From positions 62,001 to 126,000 of the forward strand of contig JAKFUG010000012.1 of assembly GCA_021732785.1 (NCBI GenBank): DNA of 64,000 nucleotides. The letters run 5' to 3'. Position numbers and translations under genes: made by a program. This document shows, in pieces, positions 1 to 8,876 of the stretch. Under the pieces are notes generated by a model. That model ran no database searches. It was given only the letters and a program-made list of their open reading frames with translations, and had not been told where the DNA came from. Numbering within the stretch: position 1 is the first letter of the stretch; each line of letters begins with the position of its first letter. This stretch comes from Planctomycetaceae bacterium (GTDB taxonomy: Bacteria > Planctomycetota > Planctomycetia > Planctomycetales > Planctomycetaceae).

Positions 1-127
1 GCAGCGCGGAGACCAACGCCGTCGGCTCCGTCAATTTGTGACGGAGTGCCATGATCCCGACGACGACAGTGGTGGCCACGCCGCCCCACGCTCCCACCAA
101 CCACACGCCCACTTTCCGCTGTGCCAT
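1..127 (-). CDS. Myo-inositol-1-phosphate synthase, N-terminal fragment
   Basis: The frame runs off the left window edge and shows only the first 42 residues, starting MAQRKVGVWLVGAWGGVATT. The glycine-rich GxWGGVATT stretch directly after the start looks like the Rossmann NAD-binding loop of planctomycete-type inositol-3-phosphate synthases, which convert glucose 6-phosphate to inositol 3-phosphate. The following ALRHKLTEPTALVSAL also fits the start of that family. This is a family-level call from a short N-terminus; another NAD-binding protein is possible. The gene is transcribed leftward, away from the repeat-rich region. Confidence 0.55.
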   Translation of the reverse strand, partial: MAQRKVGVWLVGAWGGVATTVVVGIMALRHKLTEPTALVSAL

Positions 128-293
128 CGTTGCCGCTCGTGTTGACTGACCGATTGTGCTGCCCGCCGTGGCCATTCGTCCGGGAACCGCCCATCGGAAC
201 CGCCGAATACGTCAGTTTACCCGCGAGAACGACCCACCGCGAGGGAGCGCGAAAATGGTCGCAATCTTACCGACAGGGGTGCTTAACCGACAG

Positions 294-336
294 GGGTGGC
301 CCAGACGCCGTACTCGGCGTCTGGGTTCACAAGAGG
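294..336 (+). repeat. REP-like 43-bp palindromic repeat, solo copy
   Basis: This 43-bp unit begins GGGTGGCCCAGACGCC and ends with ACAAGAGG. Its core CCAGACGCC-GTACTC-GGCGTCTGG is a hairpin. It lies just downstream of the RAYT transposase gene and is nearly identical to the units at 913-955, 984-1026 (inverted), 4391-4433 and 4464-4506 (inverted). Confidence 0.85.
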
Positions 337-341
337 AAATC

Positions 342-854
342 TCAGTCAACCCATTCAATCGGAATCCCCACGGTCCGACGTTCCGCATACCACCGCGCCG
401 AACTCCACCGCCAGTCGACAGCCCGCTCCACCAACCCCGCCCGCACCGGATTCATGTGCATGTACGCCAGCTTCTCTTCCAACTTCGCTGACGAGTAAAT
501 CTCGAACGAATGAAACCGGACTTGCCACACAGGATCATCCAACGAGACGTGTGCAGCATACTCCGTCATGTCATCGCGCAGAAATTGTTTGATCTGCGTG
601 GAACTGCGTCCTTTCAATTGCTGGACGAAGCGACTGAGTTGCCCCGCCGTCGGGAACCAGATCAGAAGATGCACATGATCCGGCATCAGCACGAACCCGA
701 CGACCTTCGCCGCGAACTTTTCGCGTACGTCGTCCAGGACACCGAGAAAAATTCGCTTGGGCTGATCGTGGTCGAGCAGACGCCGCCGATGGTAGCAGGA
801 GAACGTAATGAAGTGCGTGTAGAGGGCGTCATCGATGCGACGAGGATGAGGCAT
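342..854 (-). CDS. REP-associated tyrosine (Y1/IS200-like) transposase, RAYT
   Basis: A 170-residue single-domain Y1 transposase. The HUH-type metal-binding pair lies in MPDHVHLL (His60 and His62), and the C-terminal block YMHMNPVRAGLV followed by DWRWSSARWY is typical of REP-associated tyrosine transposases. Tyr120 in FEIYSS is the best candidate nucleophile, by position only. The frame is open to 1031, but the extra 59 residues translate the REP-like repeats and an unrelated spacer, so the ATG at 854 (MPHPRRIDD) is preferred. RAYTs cut and join single-stranded REP hairpins. Here 43-bp hairpin repeats flank the gene on both sides, as expected for a RAYT and its own substrate. Confidence 0.88.
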   Translation of the reverse strand: MPHPRRIDDALYTHFITFSCYHRRRLLDHDQPKRIFLGVLDDVREKFAAKVVGFVLMPDHVHLLIWFPTAGQLSRFVQQLKGRSSTQIKQFLRDDMTEYAAHVSLDDPVWQVRFHSFEIYSSAKLEEKLAYMHMNPVRAGLVERAVDWRWSSARWYAERRTVGIPIEWVD

Positions 855-912
855 GGTGCCGCGAATTGTAACGCCTCTTGTGACCCCAGAAACGCCGAAG
901 ACGATCCGCGTT

Positions 913-1026
913 GGGTGGCCCAGACGCCGTACTCGGCGTCTGGGTTTACAAGAGGGCCATTCATTTGAGGCCGACTCGCTCGACCTCTTGTGAACCCAGA
1001 CGCTGCGGACAGCGTCTGGGCCACCC
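913..1026. repeat. BIME-like inverted pair of 43-bp REP-like repeats
   Basis: Two copies of the 43-bp unit face each other: 913-955 forward and 984-1026 reverse, separated by 28 bp. Each has an internal hairpin, and the pair forms a larger palindrome upstream of the RAYT start. The arrangement matches bacterial interspersed mosaic elements, in which REP units occur in inverted pairs. Confidence 0.85.
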
Positions 1027-1418
1027 GTCAAAGAACCCTTGCCCTGTCAGCCATCCTGCCGCGCAGAGGGTGTCCCCCGGTGGTGTGATGCAAACAGGTG
1101 CCTTCAACCTATCTGGGGGGGATGCGCGCGACGGCGCGGAATTCCCATGTGTGGGAACTGGCAACCCAACGGCCTGTGTGCCACCGCTTCGTCCGCGAAT
1201 CAGAGTCGAGCGCTTCTGGAAGCATCCAAAGACACTGCTCCTCCGCAGTGGCACGGCGCTGGTTCAGGCGGTGCTATCCCGCCCGCGCGGTGGGTCGCTG
1301 GTGTCGGAGTCCGCGACGACCCAGCATGCCGTCCATGCTGTTCTCTGGGGCGGCGAAGACTTCGCCCCAGCCACCCGTCGCTCGACCGGGGCTTCCGTCG
1401 GTCGAAGGGGTGGCCGGG
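1027..1418. other. Gene-free stretch with decayed palindromes
   Basis: No convincing gene. The longer open frames here have no SD-supported start and no family motifs. A decayed palindrome spans about 1176-1254 (GTGCCACCGCTTCGTCCGCG pairing with a right arm ending GCAGTGGCAC) and resembles the repeat at 3721-3813. A second short hairpin, CTGGGGCGGCGAAG/CTTCGCCCCAG, lies near 1346-1371. Confidence 0.6.
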
Positions 1419-1430
1419 GTTGGAGCGTAC
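1419..1430. repeat. Target-site duplication, left copy
   Basis: GTTGGAGCGTAC sits immediately outside the left inverted repeat of the IS element and is repeated exactly at 3058-3069. Confidence 0.9.
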
Positions 1431-3057
1431 CTTGTCATGACCCACAATTTTACAAAATTGGTGGTTTGTCGGCGCTGGGTTGGGCGGGATGGGAGTTGGC
1501 GGATGTCTTGTGAGCGCGGGTGGTTGCGTGGAATCGTGTTCTCGTTGGCGGGTTTGGTATCGCGATTGCGGGGAAGGTGTGAGACGCCAGGGACGGGTTC
1601 GGCGTCAGACCCCTGCGCCCAGGACGAGCGAAGTGTTTTCGCAGCTTGGGCGGTGTCTCACATGCGTTCGATTCAAACGGCTTCGGAGTGGGCGATGACC
1701 AATTTCGGCACGTGTGACCTGGGTGATGCGCGGCGGACGCAGCGGGCCGTGCAGGTCGCCGTGCGGATGGCGGATCATCCCGGCGGTTCGTCGCCGCAGC
1801 AAATGACGGACTGGGCGGAACTCAAAGCCTGCTACCGCTTCTTCCACAACCCCGCGGTGACCTTCGATGCGCTCGCGCGGCCGCACTGGGAACAGACCTG
1901 TGCGGCGGCGAAGGGTCGGGTGTTAATCCTCAATGATACGACGACGATCAGTTACAAAGAACGACGGGAAGTGAAAGGCTTCACCCGCGGCGGCAAGGGG
2001 ATGCCGTATGGGTTCCAGCTCCACAATGCGTTGATGGTCGACGCCGACGACGGTGCGGTGCTGGGTCTGGCGCGACAGGAACTGTTCTATCGCGTTCCCG
2101 CTCCGAAGAAAGAGAATCGGCGTCAGAGGGCGCGACGTCCGCGCGAGACCGATGTGTGGGGCCGGATCATCGATGCCATCGGTGTGCCCGCCGACGGCGT
2201 GGAGTACATCCACGTTTGCGATCGCGGAGCCGACAGCCTGGAAGTCTTCTGTCATCTGCAGCAGCAGCAGCGTTGTCAGTGGGTGATCCGCTGCAGCCAT
2301 CTCAATCGCGAGGTCCAGCCCGTGGTGTCGGGAGAACTGGCATCGGCGACGAGAGTCGAGCGCGTCATGGCCGGTCTGCCGCTCGGGGGCACGACTTCGT
2401 TGTCGCTCCGCGCCCGGCCCGGTCAGCCGGCCCGAACCGCAACGCTGGAAGTGCGCGTGGTTGCGGTCTCGATTCCGCAACCCCGGCACCGCACGCCGTA
2501 TTTGCGCGAACGGGACTTTCGCGGACTGCGGCAGACGCTGGTCGAACTGCGTGAAGTCGCTCCGCCGCGGGGAGTCGCCCCGTTGCGGTGGGTCTTATGG
2601 ACCAGCCTGCCGGTCACAACTTTGGACGAGGCGCTGGCCATCGCGAAGATCTACGAACAACGCTGGCTGATCGAAGAGCTGCACAAGGCGATGAAGACGG
2701 GTTGTCAGCTTGAAGACCGGCAATACGAGTCGGCTCACTGTCTGGAAGGGGTCGCGGGGATCACCAGCGTGCTGGCCGTGCGGTTGCTGGCGCTCAAGCA
2801 ACTGGCCCGTTCGGCCCCGCAGACTCCCGCGGCCGACGTGGTGCCCAAAGAATGGCTGCGGATGCTGGAAATCCTGCGAAAGAGACCGCTCCCCACCGTT
2901 CGCGACTTCATCCGCCATCTGGCCGGTCTGGGCGGCTTCCTGATGCGCAAAGGCGACGGCGAACCCGGCTGGATCACCCTCTGGCGCGGCACACAGAAAC
3001 TCACCATCGCCCTGCAAACCCAAGCCGCACTCAAGAGAAAATGTGGGTTATGACAAG
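1431..3057 (+). mobile_element. IS4-family (Tn5-like) insertion sequence, complete
   Basis: A 1627-bp element with terminal inverted repeats: left CTTGTCATGACCCACA at 1431-1446, and right TGTGGGTTATGACAAG at 3042-3057, which matches the left end in 15 of 16 positions when reversed. It is flanked by a perfect 12-bp direct duplication (GTTGGAGCGTAC). It carries one transposase gene whose stop codon lies inside the right inverted repeat. Intact ends, an intact gene and a perfect duplication point to recent insertion. The target is a stretch of short hairpins (GGCCGGGG/CCCCGGCC) on either side. Confidence 0.92.
1662..3053 (+). CDS. IS4-family Tn5-like transposase
   Basis: A 463-residue DDE transposase. 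Residues about 8-60 (WAMTNFGTCDLGDARR onward) form the Tn5-type N-terminal DNA-binding domain. The catalytic triad is visible as Asp92 (LILNDTTT), Asp187 (HVCDRGAD) and Glu338. The Glu lies in the IS4 signature Y-(2)-R-(3)-E-(6)-K, read here as YEQRWLIEELHKAMK. Length and spacing match Tn5 transposase closely. The frame is open upstream to 1098, but that part crosses the left inverted repeat, so the ATG at 1662 inside the element is chosen. It should be active by sequence, since no motif is broken. Confidence 0.92.
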   Translation: MRSIQTASEWAMTNFGTCDLGDARRTQRAVQVAVRMADHPGGSSPQQMTDWAELKACYRFFHNPAVTFDALARPHWEQTCAAAKGRVLILNDTTTISYKERREVKGFTRGGKGMPYGFQLHNALMVDADDGAVLGLARQELFYRVPAPKKENRRQRARRPRETDVWGRIIDAIGVPADGVEYIHVCDRGADSLEVFCHLQQQQRCQWVIRCSHLNREVQPVVSGELASATRVERVMAGLPLGGTTSLSLRARPGQPARTATLEVRVVAVSIPQPRHRTPYLRERDFRGLRQTLVELREVAPPRGVAPLRWVLWTSLPVTTLDEALAIAKIYEQRWLIEELHKAMKTGCQLEDRQYESAHCLEGVAGITSVLAVRLLALKQLARSAPQTPAADVVPKEWLRMLEILRKRPLPTVRDFIRHLAGLGGFLMRKGDGEPGWITLWRGTQKLTIALQTQAALKRKCGL

Positions 3058-3069
3058 GTTGGAGCGTAC
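3058..3069. repeat. Target-site duplication, right copy
   Basis: GTTGGAGCGTAC directly abuts the right inverted repeat and is identical to 1419-1430. Confidence 0.9.
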
Positions 3070-3160
3070 TCGCGATACCCCGGAAAACAGCGTGTTGCCA
3101 ACCAGCCGGGGCTTCCCTTCGGTCCAGCCCCGGCCACCCCGCCGACGTACGAAATCAGGG

Positions 3161-3568
3161 TCAACGGAGTAACGTGGCACCTGGCGGTGGCGATTCAGTC
3201 CCAGAGAACACAAAAGGGATAGGTAATACTTCGTTTCCAATAGAAATAACCCCAACACCAGCCCCTAGAATATGTGTTCCAACTTGTATTCCCTTGTAGC
3301 GGTTATAAACACTAAAAGGGATGCCGTCTCCTGAGTACGAATAACGACTTGTTGCACTCCAAGCGGACAGACCCAGGAAAGCAAATTCAGAGAATTCACC
3401 CTTCCCCGGACCGTCGATGAATACCCCGTTCTGCTGGAATTCGAATGTCGTCTCTTCAGCAGCGTTGACTGTATAAGTCTTTCCCTTGACGCTCGCCGCC
3501 GCCTGTTCCTCTGACCCACCCAAGATGAGGACCGCCACGACAATAACTGCGCAAAGTCCACTTCGCAT
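3161..3568 (-). CDS. Small secreted protein, paralogue 1 of an unknown family
   Basis: A 135-residue protein with a clear Sec signal peptide (MRSGLCAVIVVAVLILGG...AAA). The mature start SVKGKTYTVNA is shared in pattern (A-[SG]-V-[KR]-G-[KR]) with the proteins at 3937-4299 and 43690-44079. All three also carry a central W-[ST] after a Gly/Leu-rich strand (here LGLSAWSATS). The DNA upstream, including the segment reading MSIRSLELG, is nearly identical to that of its neighbour at 3937, so the two arose by tandem duplication. The ATG at 3568 is preferred over 3601 because a GGGGA sequence lies just upstream and the signal peptide then starts correctly. Function is unknown; it is probably an exported beta-rich protein. 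Confidence 0.7.
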   Translation of the reverse strand: MRSGLCAVIVVAVLILGGSEEQAAASVKGKTYTVNAAEETTFEFQQNGVFIDGPGKGEFSEFAFLGLSAWSATSRYSYSGDGIPFSVYNRYKGIQVGTHILGAGVGVISIGNEVLPIPFVFSGTESPPPGATLLR

Positions 3569-3720
3569 CACTATCCCCAGTTCAAGAGATCGAATCGACA
3601 CAGAGTCGCTTCAAGACTCTACAGCAAGGCCGAAATGTGCGTCAAATGAATTTCGCGTTCGTAAGCAACATTGGGCCGATTTCACCGGCCGAGCTTCGGA
3701 AGTCGTCGATCCATCAGCGT

Positions 3721-3813
3721 GCGTGCCACTGCTTCGTCCGCGAAGCAGTGCCGATTGATTGGCAATCCGCCCTCAAAGGCACTGCTCCTCCGCGGACTCC
3801 GGAGCAGTGGCAC
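3721..3813. repeat. Imperfect palindrome (GTGCCACTGC family)
   Basis: The left arm GTGCCACTGCTTCGTCCGCG pairs loosely with the right arm GCGGACTCCGGAGCAGTGGC. A decayed relative lies at 1176-1254 and a more distant one at 21260-21346. The whole interval 3569-3936 between the two small secreted genes holds only this and a second weak hairpin (CAGATTGCCGGGGCAATCTG, about 3881-3900), plus the promoter region of the gene at 3161-3568. Confidence 0.65.
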
Positions 3814-3936
3814 ATCTCTGGAGCAAGCAGTGCCATCGCGCCATGTGTAGGGTGTTTGCTCTACGCAGATGCGCGCCCCAGATTGCCGGGGCAATCTGAG
3901 CCACCCCCGATCAATCTGAGCACCCGGAGAATACTT

Positions 3937-4299
3937 TCAACGGGATGTGTCTTGTATCTCTTCTGCTGTGAGAATGCTAAATCCTATCACCACATACAAT
4001 TTGTCAAACACTTGAATCCCGAAAACGAAGATGCCCTGCTCGTTAAGCAGGGGAACAACTGTTGACCAAAACGAGATTTCGCCGAGATTCAGCTCAATCC
4101 AAGTCCCATAAATTGGAATAGTAATATCGCCGCCATTGACATCCAATTCAAAATCGTTGTTCGATTTGAACAGGAATACCGGTGTACCCGGTCGCGCCCT
4201 GTATCCTTTCCCGCGCACGCTCGCCTCTGCCCGGTCCGTTGACCAGCCACCGAAGACCACGACAGCTATTAAGAAAACTGTACAGAGTCCACTTCGCAT
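3937..4299 (-). CDS. Small secreted protein, paralogue 2 of an unknown family
   Basis: A 120-residue exported protein with signal peptide MRSGLCTVFLIAVVVFGG and a mature start ASVRGKGYRARP. It shares the post-signal A-[SG]-V-[KR]-G-[KR] motif and the strand pattern LNLGEISFWSTV with the paralogues at 3161-3568 and 43690-44079 (there LDFGMVSYWTGT). A strong ribosome-binding site (GGGAGGG) stands just ahead of the ATG at 4299, which decides the start against the upstream in-frame option at 4335. Function is unknown. The divergent C-terminus suggests relaxed or diversifying evolution after duplication. Confidence 0.7.
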   Translation of the reverse strand: MRSGLCTVFLIAVVVFGGWSTDRAEASVRGKGYRARPGTPVFLFKSNNDFELDVNGGDITIPIYGTWIELNLGEISFWSTVVPLLNEQGIFVFGIQVFDKLYVVIGFSILTAEEIQDTSR

Positions 4300-4390
4300 C
4301 ACTTTCCCTCCCAGTTCAAGAGAACGAATCGACACAGAGACGCTTAGTGAGTCTAAAATGATGCCGACATCTGTGTCAAAGGAATTCGGC

Positions 4391-4506
4391 GGGTGGCCCA
4401 GACGCCGCTCTGGGCGTCAGGGTTTACAAGAGGAACTTGGGAGTCGGTCTCACTTCTTTCAATCCTCTTGTGAACCCAGACGCTGAGTACAGCGTCTGGG
4501 CCACCC
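4391..4506. repeat. BIME-like inverted pair of 43-bp REP-like repeats
   Basis: Units at 4391-4433 (forward) and 4464-4506 (reverse) are 30 bp apart, the same architecture as 913-1026. The forward unit has changes in its hairpin (GACGCCGCTCTGGGCGTC), showing sequence drift. It lies between the secreted-protein gene at 3937-4299 and nadE. Confidence 0.85.
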
Positions 4507-4527
4507 ATTTCTTTTGATTTGGAACTG

Positions 4528-6189
<1,662 letters not shown>

Positions 6190-6305
6190 GAAGGCCGTCT
6201 CGATTTCAAAGTAGGGATGAAGCCGCCGCGGGTCTCGTTATACTACCGCTTCACAGAACACCGCTGGAGTGCCCAGCGTGGGATATCCGTAATCGAACGG
6301 GATGA

Positions 6306-6443
6306 AGTTCCAAGCTCCAAACACCAAGCTCCAAACAAATTCCAAAGCCGACAGAAATTCCAAACGAAGAAAGTTCGCTTCCCCCGTTTGGAATTTGGAA
6401 CTTGGCGCTTGTTTGGAATTTGGCGTTTGGAATTTGGAAGTTC
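6306..6443. repeat. TTCCAAA/TTTGGAA long palindrome, copy 1
   Basis: The left arm is built of repeated TTCCAA words and the right arm of TTTGGAA words. They meet at a short variable centre (AAACGAAGAAAG ... CCCCGTTTGG). The transcript would fold into one hairpin of about 60 bp per arm. It lies in the divergent spacer between nadE and the parvulin gene. Related copies are at 30857-31006, 40358-40529, 53212-53352 and 54030-54178. Confidence 0.88.
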
Positions 6444-6497
6444 AGGACTCTTCCCCGTTCGAGAAGATTCTGATTGTTCGCAGCAGAGGAACCAACT

Positions 6498-7397
6498 ATG
6501 ACAGTAGCCGCACGGATCGCAGGGGTCTATCTCATCGCCGGGGGGTTGCTCGCTGGTACTGCCACCGCCGCCGATACGAAAACGGTCGTCACGACGGTCA
6601 ACGGCCAGGCGATTACCACCGGCGACGTCGAATTCTTTGGGTTTTCCCGGGGCCTCAGTCCCGAAGAGCAGGCCGCGCAGCGCCGGTTGCTCGTGGAGCA
6701 ATTGATCGACCGGCAACTCATCCGGGAGTTTCTGGCGGCGAAAAAGGTCGTCGCCGATGAAGACAAGTTGAAACTGCACGTGGAAGAAATGAATCAGCTC
6801 GTGATTCGCCGTGGTGCCAAACCGGACGAGTTATTCAAAAAGCTGGGTCTGACGCCGGAGCGGATCAAGTCGGAACTGGGGCTGACACTGGCCTGGGCGG
6901 CGTATATTGAGAAATCGACGCCGCCGGAAGAGATTCGCCGCTATTTTTCCGAACATCGCCCCGAACTGGACGGGACGCGCGTGCGCGTCCGGCAGGTGTT
7001 TCGCAAAGCGCTCGATGATACGACCCGCGCGGACGCCGAGGCGTTGCTGACCCGCGTGAAACAGGAAGTGGAATCAAAAGCGATGACTTTTGAAGGGGCG
7101 GTGCGGTCCTATTCGCAGTCACCCAGCGCGAAGCAGAACGGCGATGTCGGGTGGATCAGCCGCCGCGGTCAACTCGCGGACGAACTCACCGAAGCGGCAT
7201 GGAAGCTGGCACCGGGGGAAGTCGCCGGGCCGATCAAAACGTCGTTCGGAATCCACCTCATTCAGGTGACCGACAAGGAACCGGGCCAACTCAGCGTGGA
7301 AGATGCCCGGCCGCAGATTCTCGAACAGATTTCCGCTCAGCGCTGGACGGACGTCGCCACCGCCGAGCGTATGAAAGCGAAGATTGTACGTCCGTGA
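6498..7397 (+). CDS. Periplasmic peptidyl-prolyl isomerase, parvulin (PpiC/SurA) type
   Basis: A 299-residue exported protein. The signal peptide is MTVAARIAGVYLIAGGLLAG...AAD. It is followed by a SurA-N-like helical region (TTVNGQAITTGDVEF, then EEQAAQRRLLVEQLIDRQL) and a parvulin domain in the last 120 residues. The domain is recognised by FEGAVRSYSQSPSAKQNG, DVGWISRRGQL and VAGPIKTSFGIHLIQV. It probably catalyses prolyl isomerisation and chaperones exported or outer-membrane proteins. A GCAGAGGA ribosome-binding site precedes the ATG at 6498; the earlier in-frame start at 6474 would bury the signal peptide. Confidence 0.9.
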   Translation: MTVAARIAGVYLIAGGLLAGTATAADTKTVVTTVNGQAITTGDVEFFGFSRGLSPEEQAAQRRLLVEQLIDRQLIREFLAAKKVVADEDKLKLHVEEMNQLVIRRGAKPDELFKKLGLTPERIKSELGLTLAWAAYIEKSTPPEEIRRYFSEHRPELDGTRVRVRQVFRKALDDTTRADAEALLTRVKQEVESKAMTFEGAVRSYSQSPSAKQNGDVGWISRRGQLADELTEAAWKLAPGEVAGPIKTSFGIHLIQVTDKEPGQLSVEDARPQILEQISAQRWTDVATAERMKAKIVRP

Positions 7398-7427
7398 TTT
7401 TTGCCGCCGACGCTGCTCAGACAGCGA

Positions 7428-7553
7428 TCAGTCGTCGCTGTTCACCGTTCCGTTCCTTATGCCTTGGGATGCTTTGACGGCACAGTCATACATCGCGAAT
7501 GTGAGACACCCGACAATAAACATGCAAAGGATCGGCCCCTTGAGCAACGCCAT
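7428..7553 (-). CDS. Putative 41-residue membrane or lipoprotein-like small protein
   Basis: The reading frame MALLKGPILCMFIVGCLTFA... has one hydrophobic segment with two cysteines and a polar tail. GAAGGA lies 7 bases ahead of the ATG at 7553, a well-placed ribosome-binding site. The frame extends upstream to 7733 without support. Base composition of this stretch (7398-7760) is lower in GC than the neighbours. No family recognised; it could be a chance frame in a spacer. Confidence 0.35.
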   Translation of the reverse strand: MALLKGPILCMFIVGCLTFAMYDCAVKASQGIRNGTVNSDD

Positions 7554-7760
7554 GCTCGCTTCCTTCGTCAAACAGAGATGAGGAGAAATCCACAAACGAA
7601 CGCTGTGGTAGACATCTGTCTCGAAGCATAAGCCGAAGCTGAACTGTATTCGAGTGTTCACGCAAGATGCCGCGATCTCTGACAATATCTTCTCAATTGG
7701 GCCGATACTTTCCGTCTTGACGGACACTGGCACACCAAAGTGTTAACGGTACAAATGCGA

Positions 7761-8504
7761 TTATGGCCAGCGCGGGTCTTCATCGGCGAACGGGTGCAGC
7801 AACCCCGCGAGTTTTTCCTTGGGCAACAAATCGAGGCACGCGGATGCCATTTTGAGATCGTCTGCGGCGGTGATTTTGAAGTTGAGCGGTGACCCCGGCA
7901 CTACATGCACCGGGTAACGGGCCCGTTCCAACAGTTGCGCTTCGTCGGTCGGTTGGAACGCGCCCCGTTTGGCGAAGGCATCCAACAACCAATCCCGGCG
8001 GGCGACCTGCGGCGTCTGGGCGGCCCATAAATCGGCACGGGGAACGGTTTCTTGAATACGGGTCTGATCCACCACGCGCTTCACGGTGCTAGTGATGGGT
8101 GTGGCCAGAATCGCTGCGCCGTGGGATTCCGCCGCTTGGAAAACGTTCGCGATCCATTCCTTGGCGATCAACGGCCGGGCGGCATCATGCACGGCGACGA
8201 AGTCGGCTTCTGGTTTGACGCGGGCGAGCGCCTGGGCCACGGAATCCGCTCGTTCCGCCCCGCCGATGACAATTTCGATGTCGAGAAACGCCAGATTCGG
8301 CCGGAATTTCTCGCGAAACCACTCCTCGTCATCGGCGGCAATCACGATCAGCGTCTGGATGACGTCATCGCGATTGACGAACATTTCCGCGGACCGCAAC
8401 CAGACCGGGCGTCCCTGCAACTCAGCGAACACCTTCTTCCGCGCGGTCCCCGCAAACCGGCTGCTCCGCCCCGCCGCAGGAAGAATCACGGCAAACTTAG
8501 CCAT
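7761..8504 (-). CDS. ispD: 2-C-methyl-D-erythritol 4-phosphate cytidylyltransferase
   Basis: A 247-residue enzyme of the MEP isoprenoid pathway that transfers CMP from CTP to methylerythritol 4-phosphate. The N-terminal nucleotide-binding loop reads ILPAAGRSSRFAG with the following basic KKVFAELQGRPV. The family blocks VAVHDAARPLI, TVKRV and RADLWAAQTPQVARR are present, and the C-terminus has the NFKITAADDLKMA motif. Length is standard. The ATG at 8504 (MAKFAVILPAAG) is chosen, with AAGGA 10 bases upstream. The frame stays open to 8618 through a repeat and is ignored there. Confidence 0.93.
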   Translation of the reverse strand: MAKFAVILPAAGRSSRFAGTARKKVFAELQGRPVWLRSAEMFVNRDDVIQTLIVIAADDEEWFREKFRPNLAFLDIEIVIGGAERADSVAQALARVKPEADFVAVHDAARPLIAKEWIANVFQAAESHGAAILATPITSTVKRVVDQTRIQETVPRADLWAAQTPQVARRDWLLDAFAKRGAFQPTDEAQLLERARYPVHVVPGSPLNFKITAADDLKMASACLDLLPKEKLAGLLHPFADEDPRWP

Positions 8505-8591
8505 TCGAGGCACGTCCTTCATTGAATGCAGAGGCAGAGATTCAGCCGCGAAAAATCGCAAGAAGTCGCAAAGCAAAATACGGAAGAGATT

Positions 8592-8682
8592 TGGCCACAA
8601 GAGGCACAGAAGACACAAAAAATGTAAGGGAAGAGAAAATCACCTCTTACACTTTTGTGATTTCTGTGCCTCTTGTGGCTAA
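8592..8682. repeat. GCCACAAGAGGCACAGAAG palindrome, copy 1
   Basis: The left arm GGCCACAAGAGGCACAGAAG pairs with the right arm ending TTCTGTGCCTCTTGTGGC, around a centre of about 40 bp that is A/T-rich. It fills much of the 372-bp divergent spacer 8505-8876 between ispD and the TPR protein gene. A second copy is at 10577-10684. Confidence 0.85.
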
Positions 8683-8876
8683 ACCGCATTGGCTTCCCTC
8701 TGTTCGCATATTTGCGACCACGACACCATTTTGCAGACTGACTCTTCGCATCCTACGTTTTGGCGGCAAATGCCGCAAACTCGTCGCGGCTTGACGGTTT
8801 TGCGCAGGTGGTCCTATACTCACGCACTTCTCCCGGCCGCGACGATGGGCCGGTATTTGTCCGGAGCGAAGGCGAC

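Noticed and set aside
342-1031. Full-length reading of the RAYT frame (229 residues) from position 1031
   Set aside because: The extra N-terminal residues translate the REP-like inverted pair and an unrelated spacer. The ATG at 854 begins the family-like sequence.
1098-1661. Extension of the IS4 transposase upstream of 1662
   Set aside because: It crosses the element's left inverted repeat at 1431-1446 and the target duplication, so it cannot be part of a mobile transposase gene.
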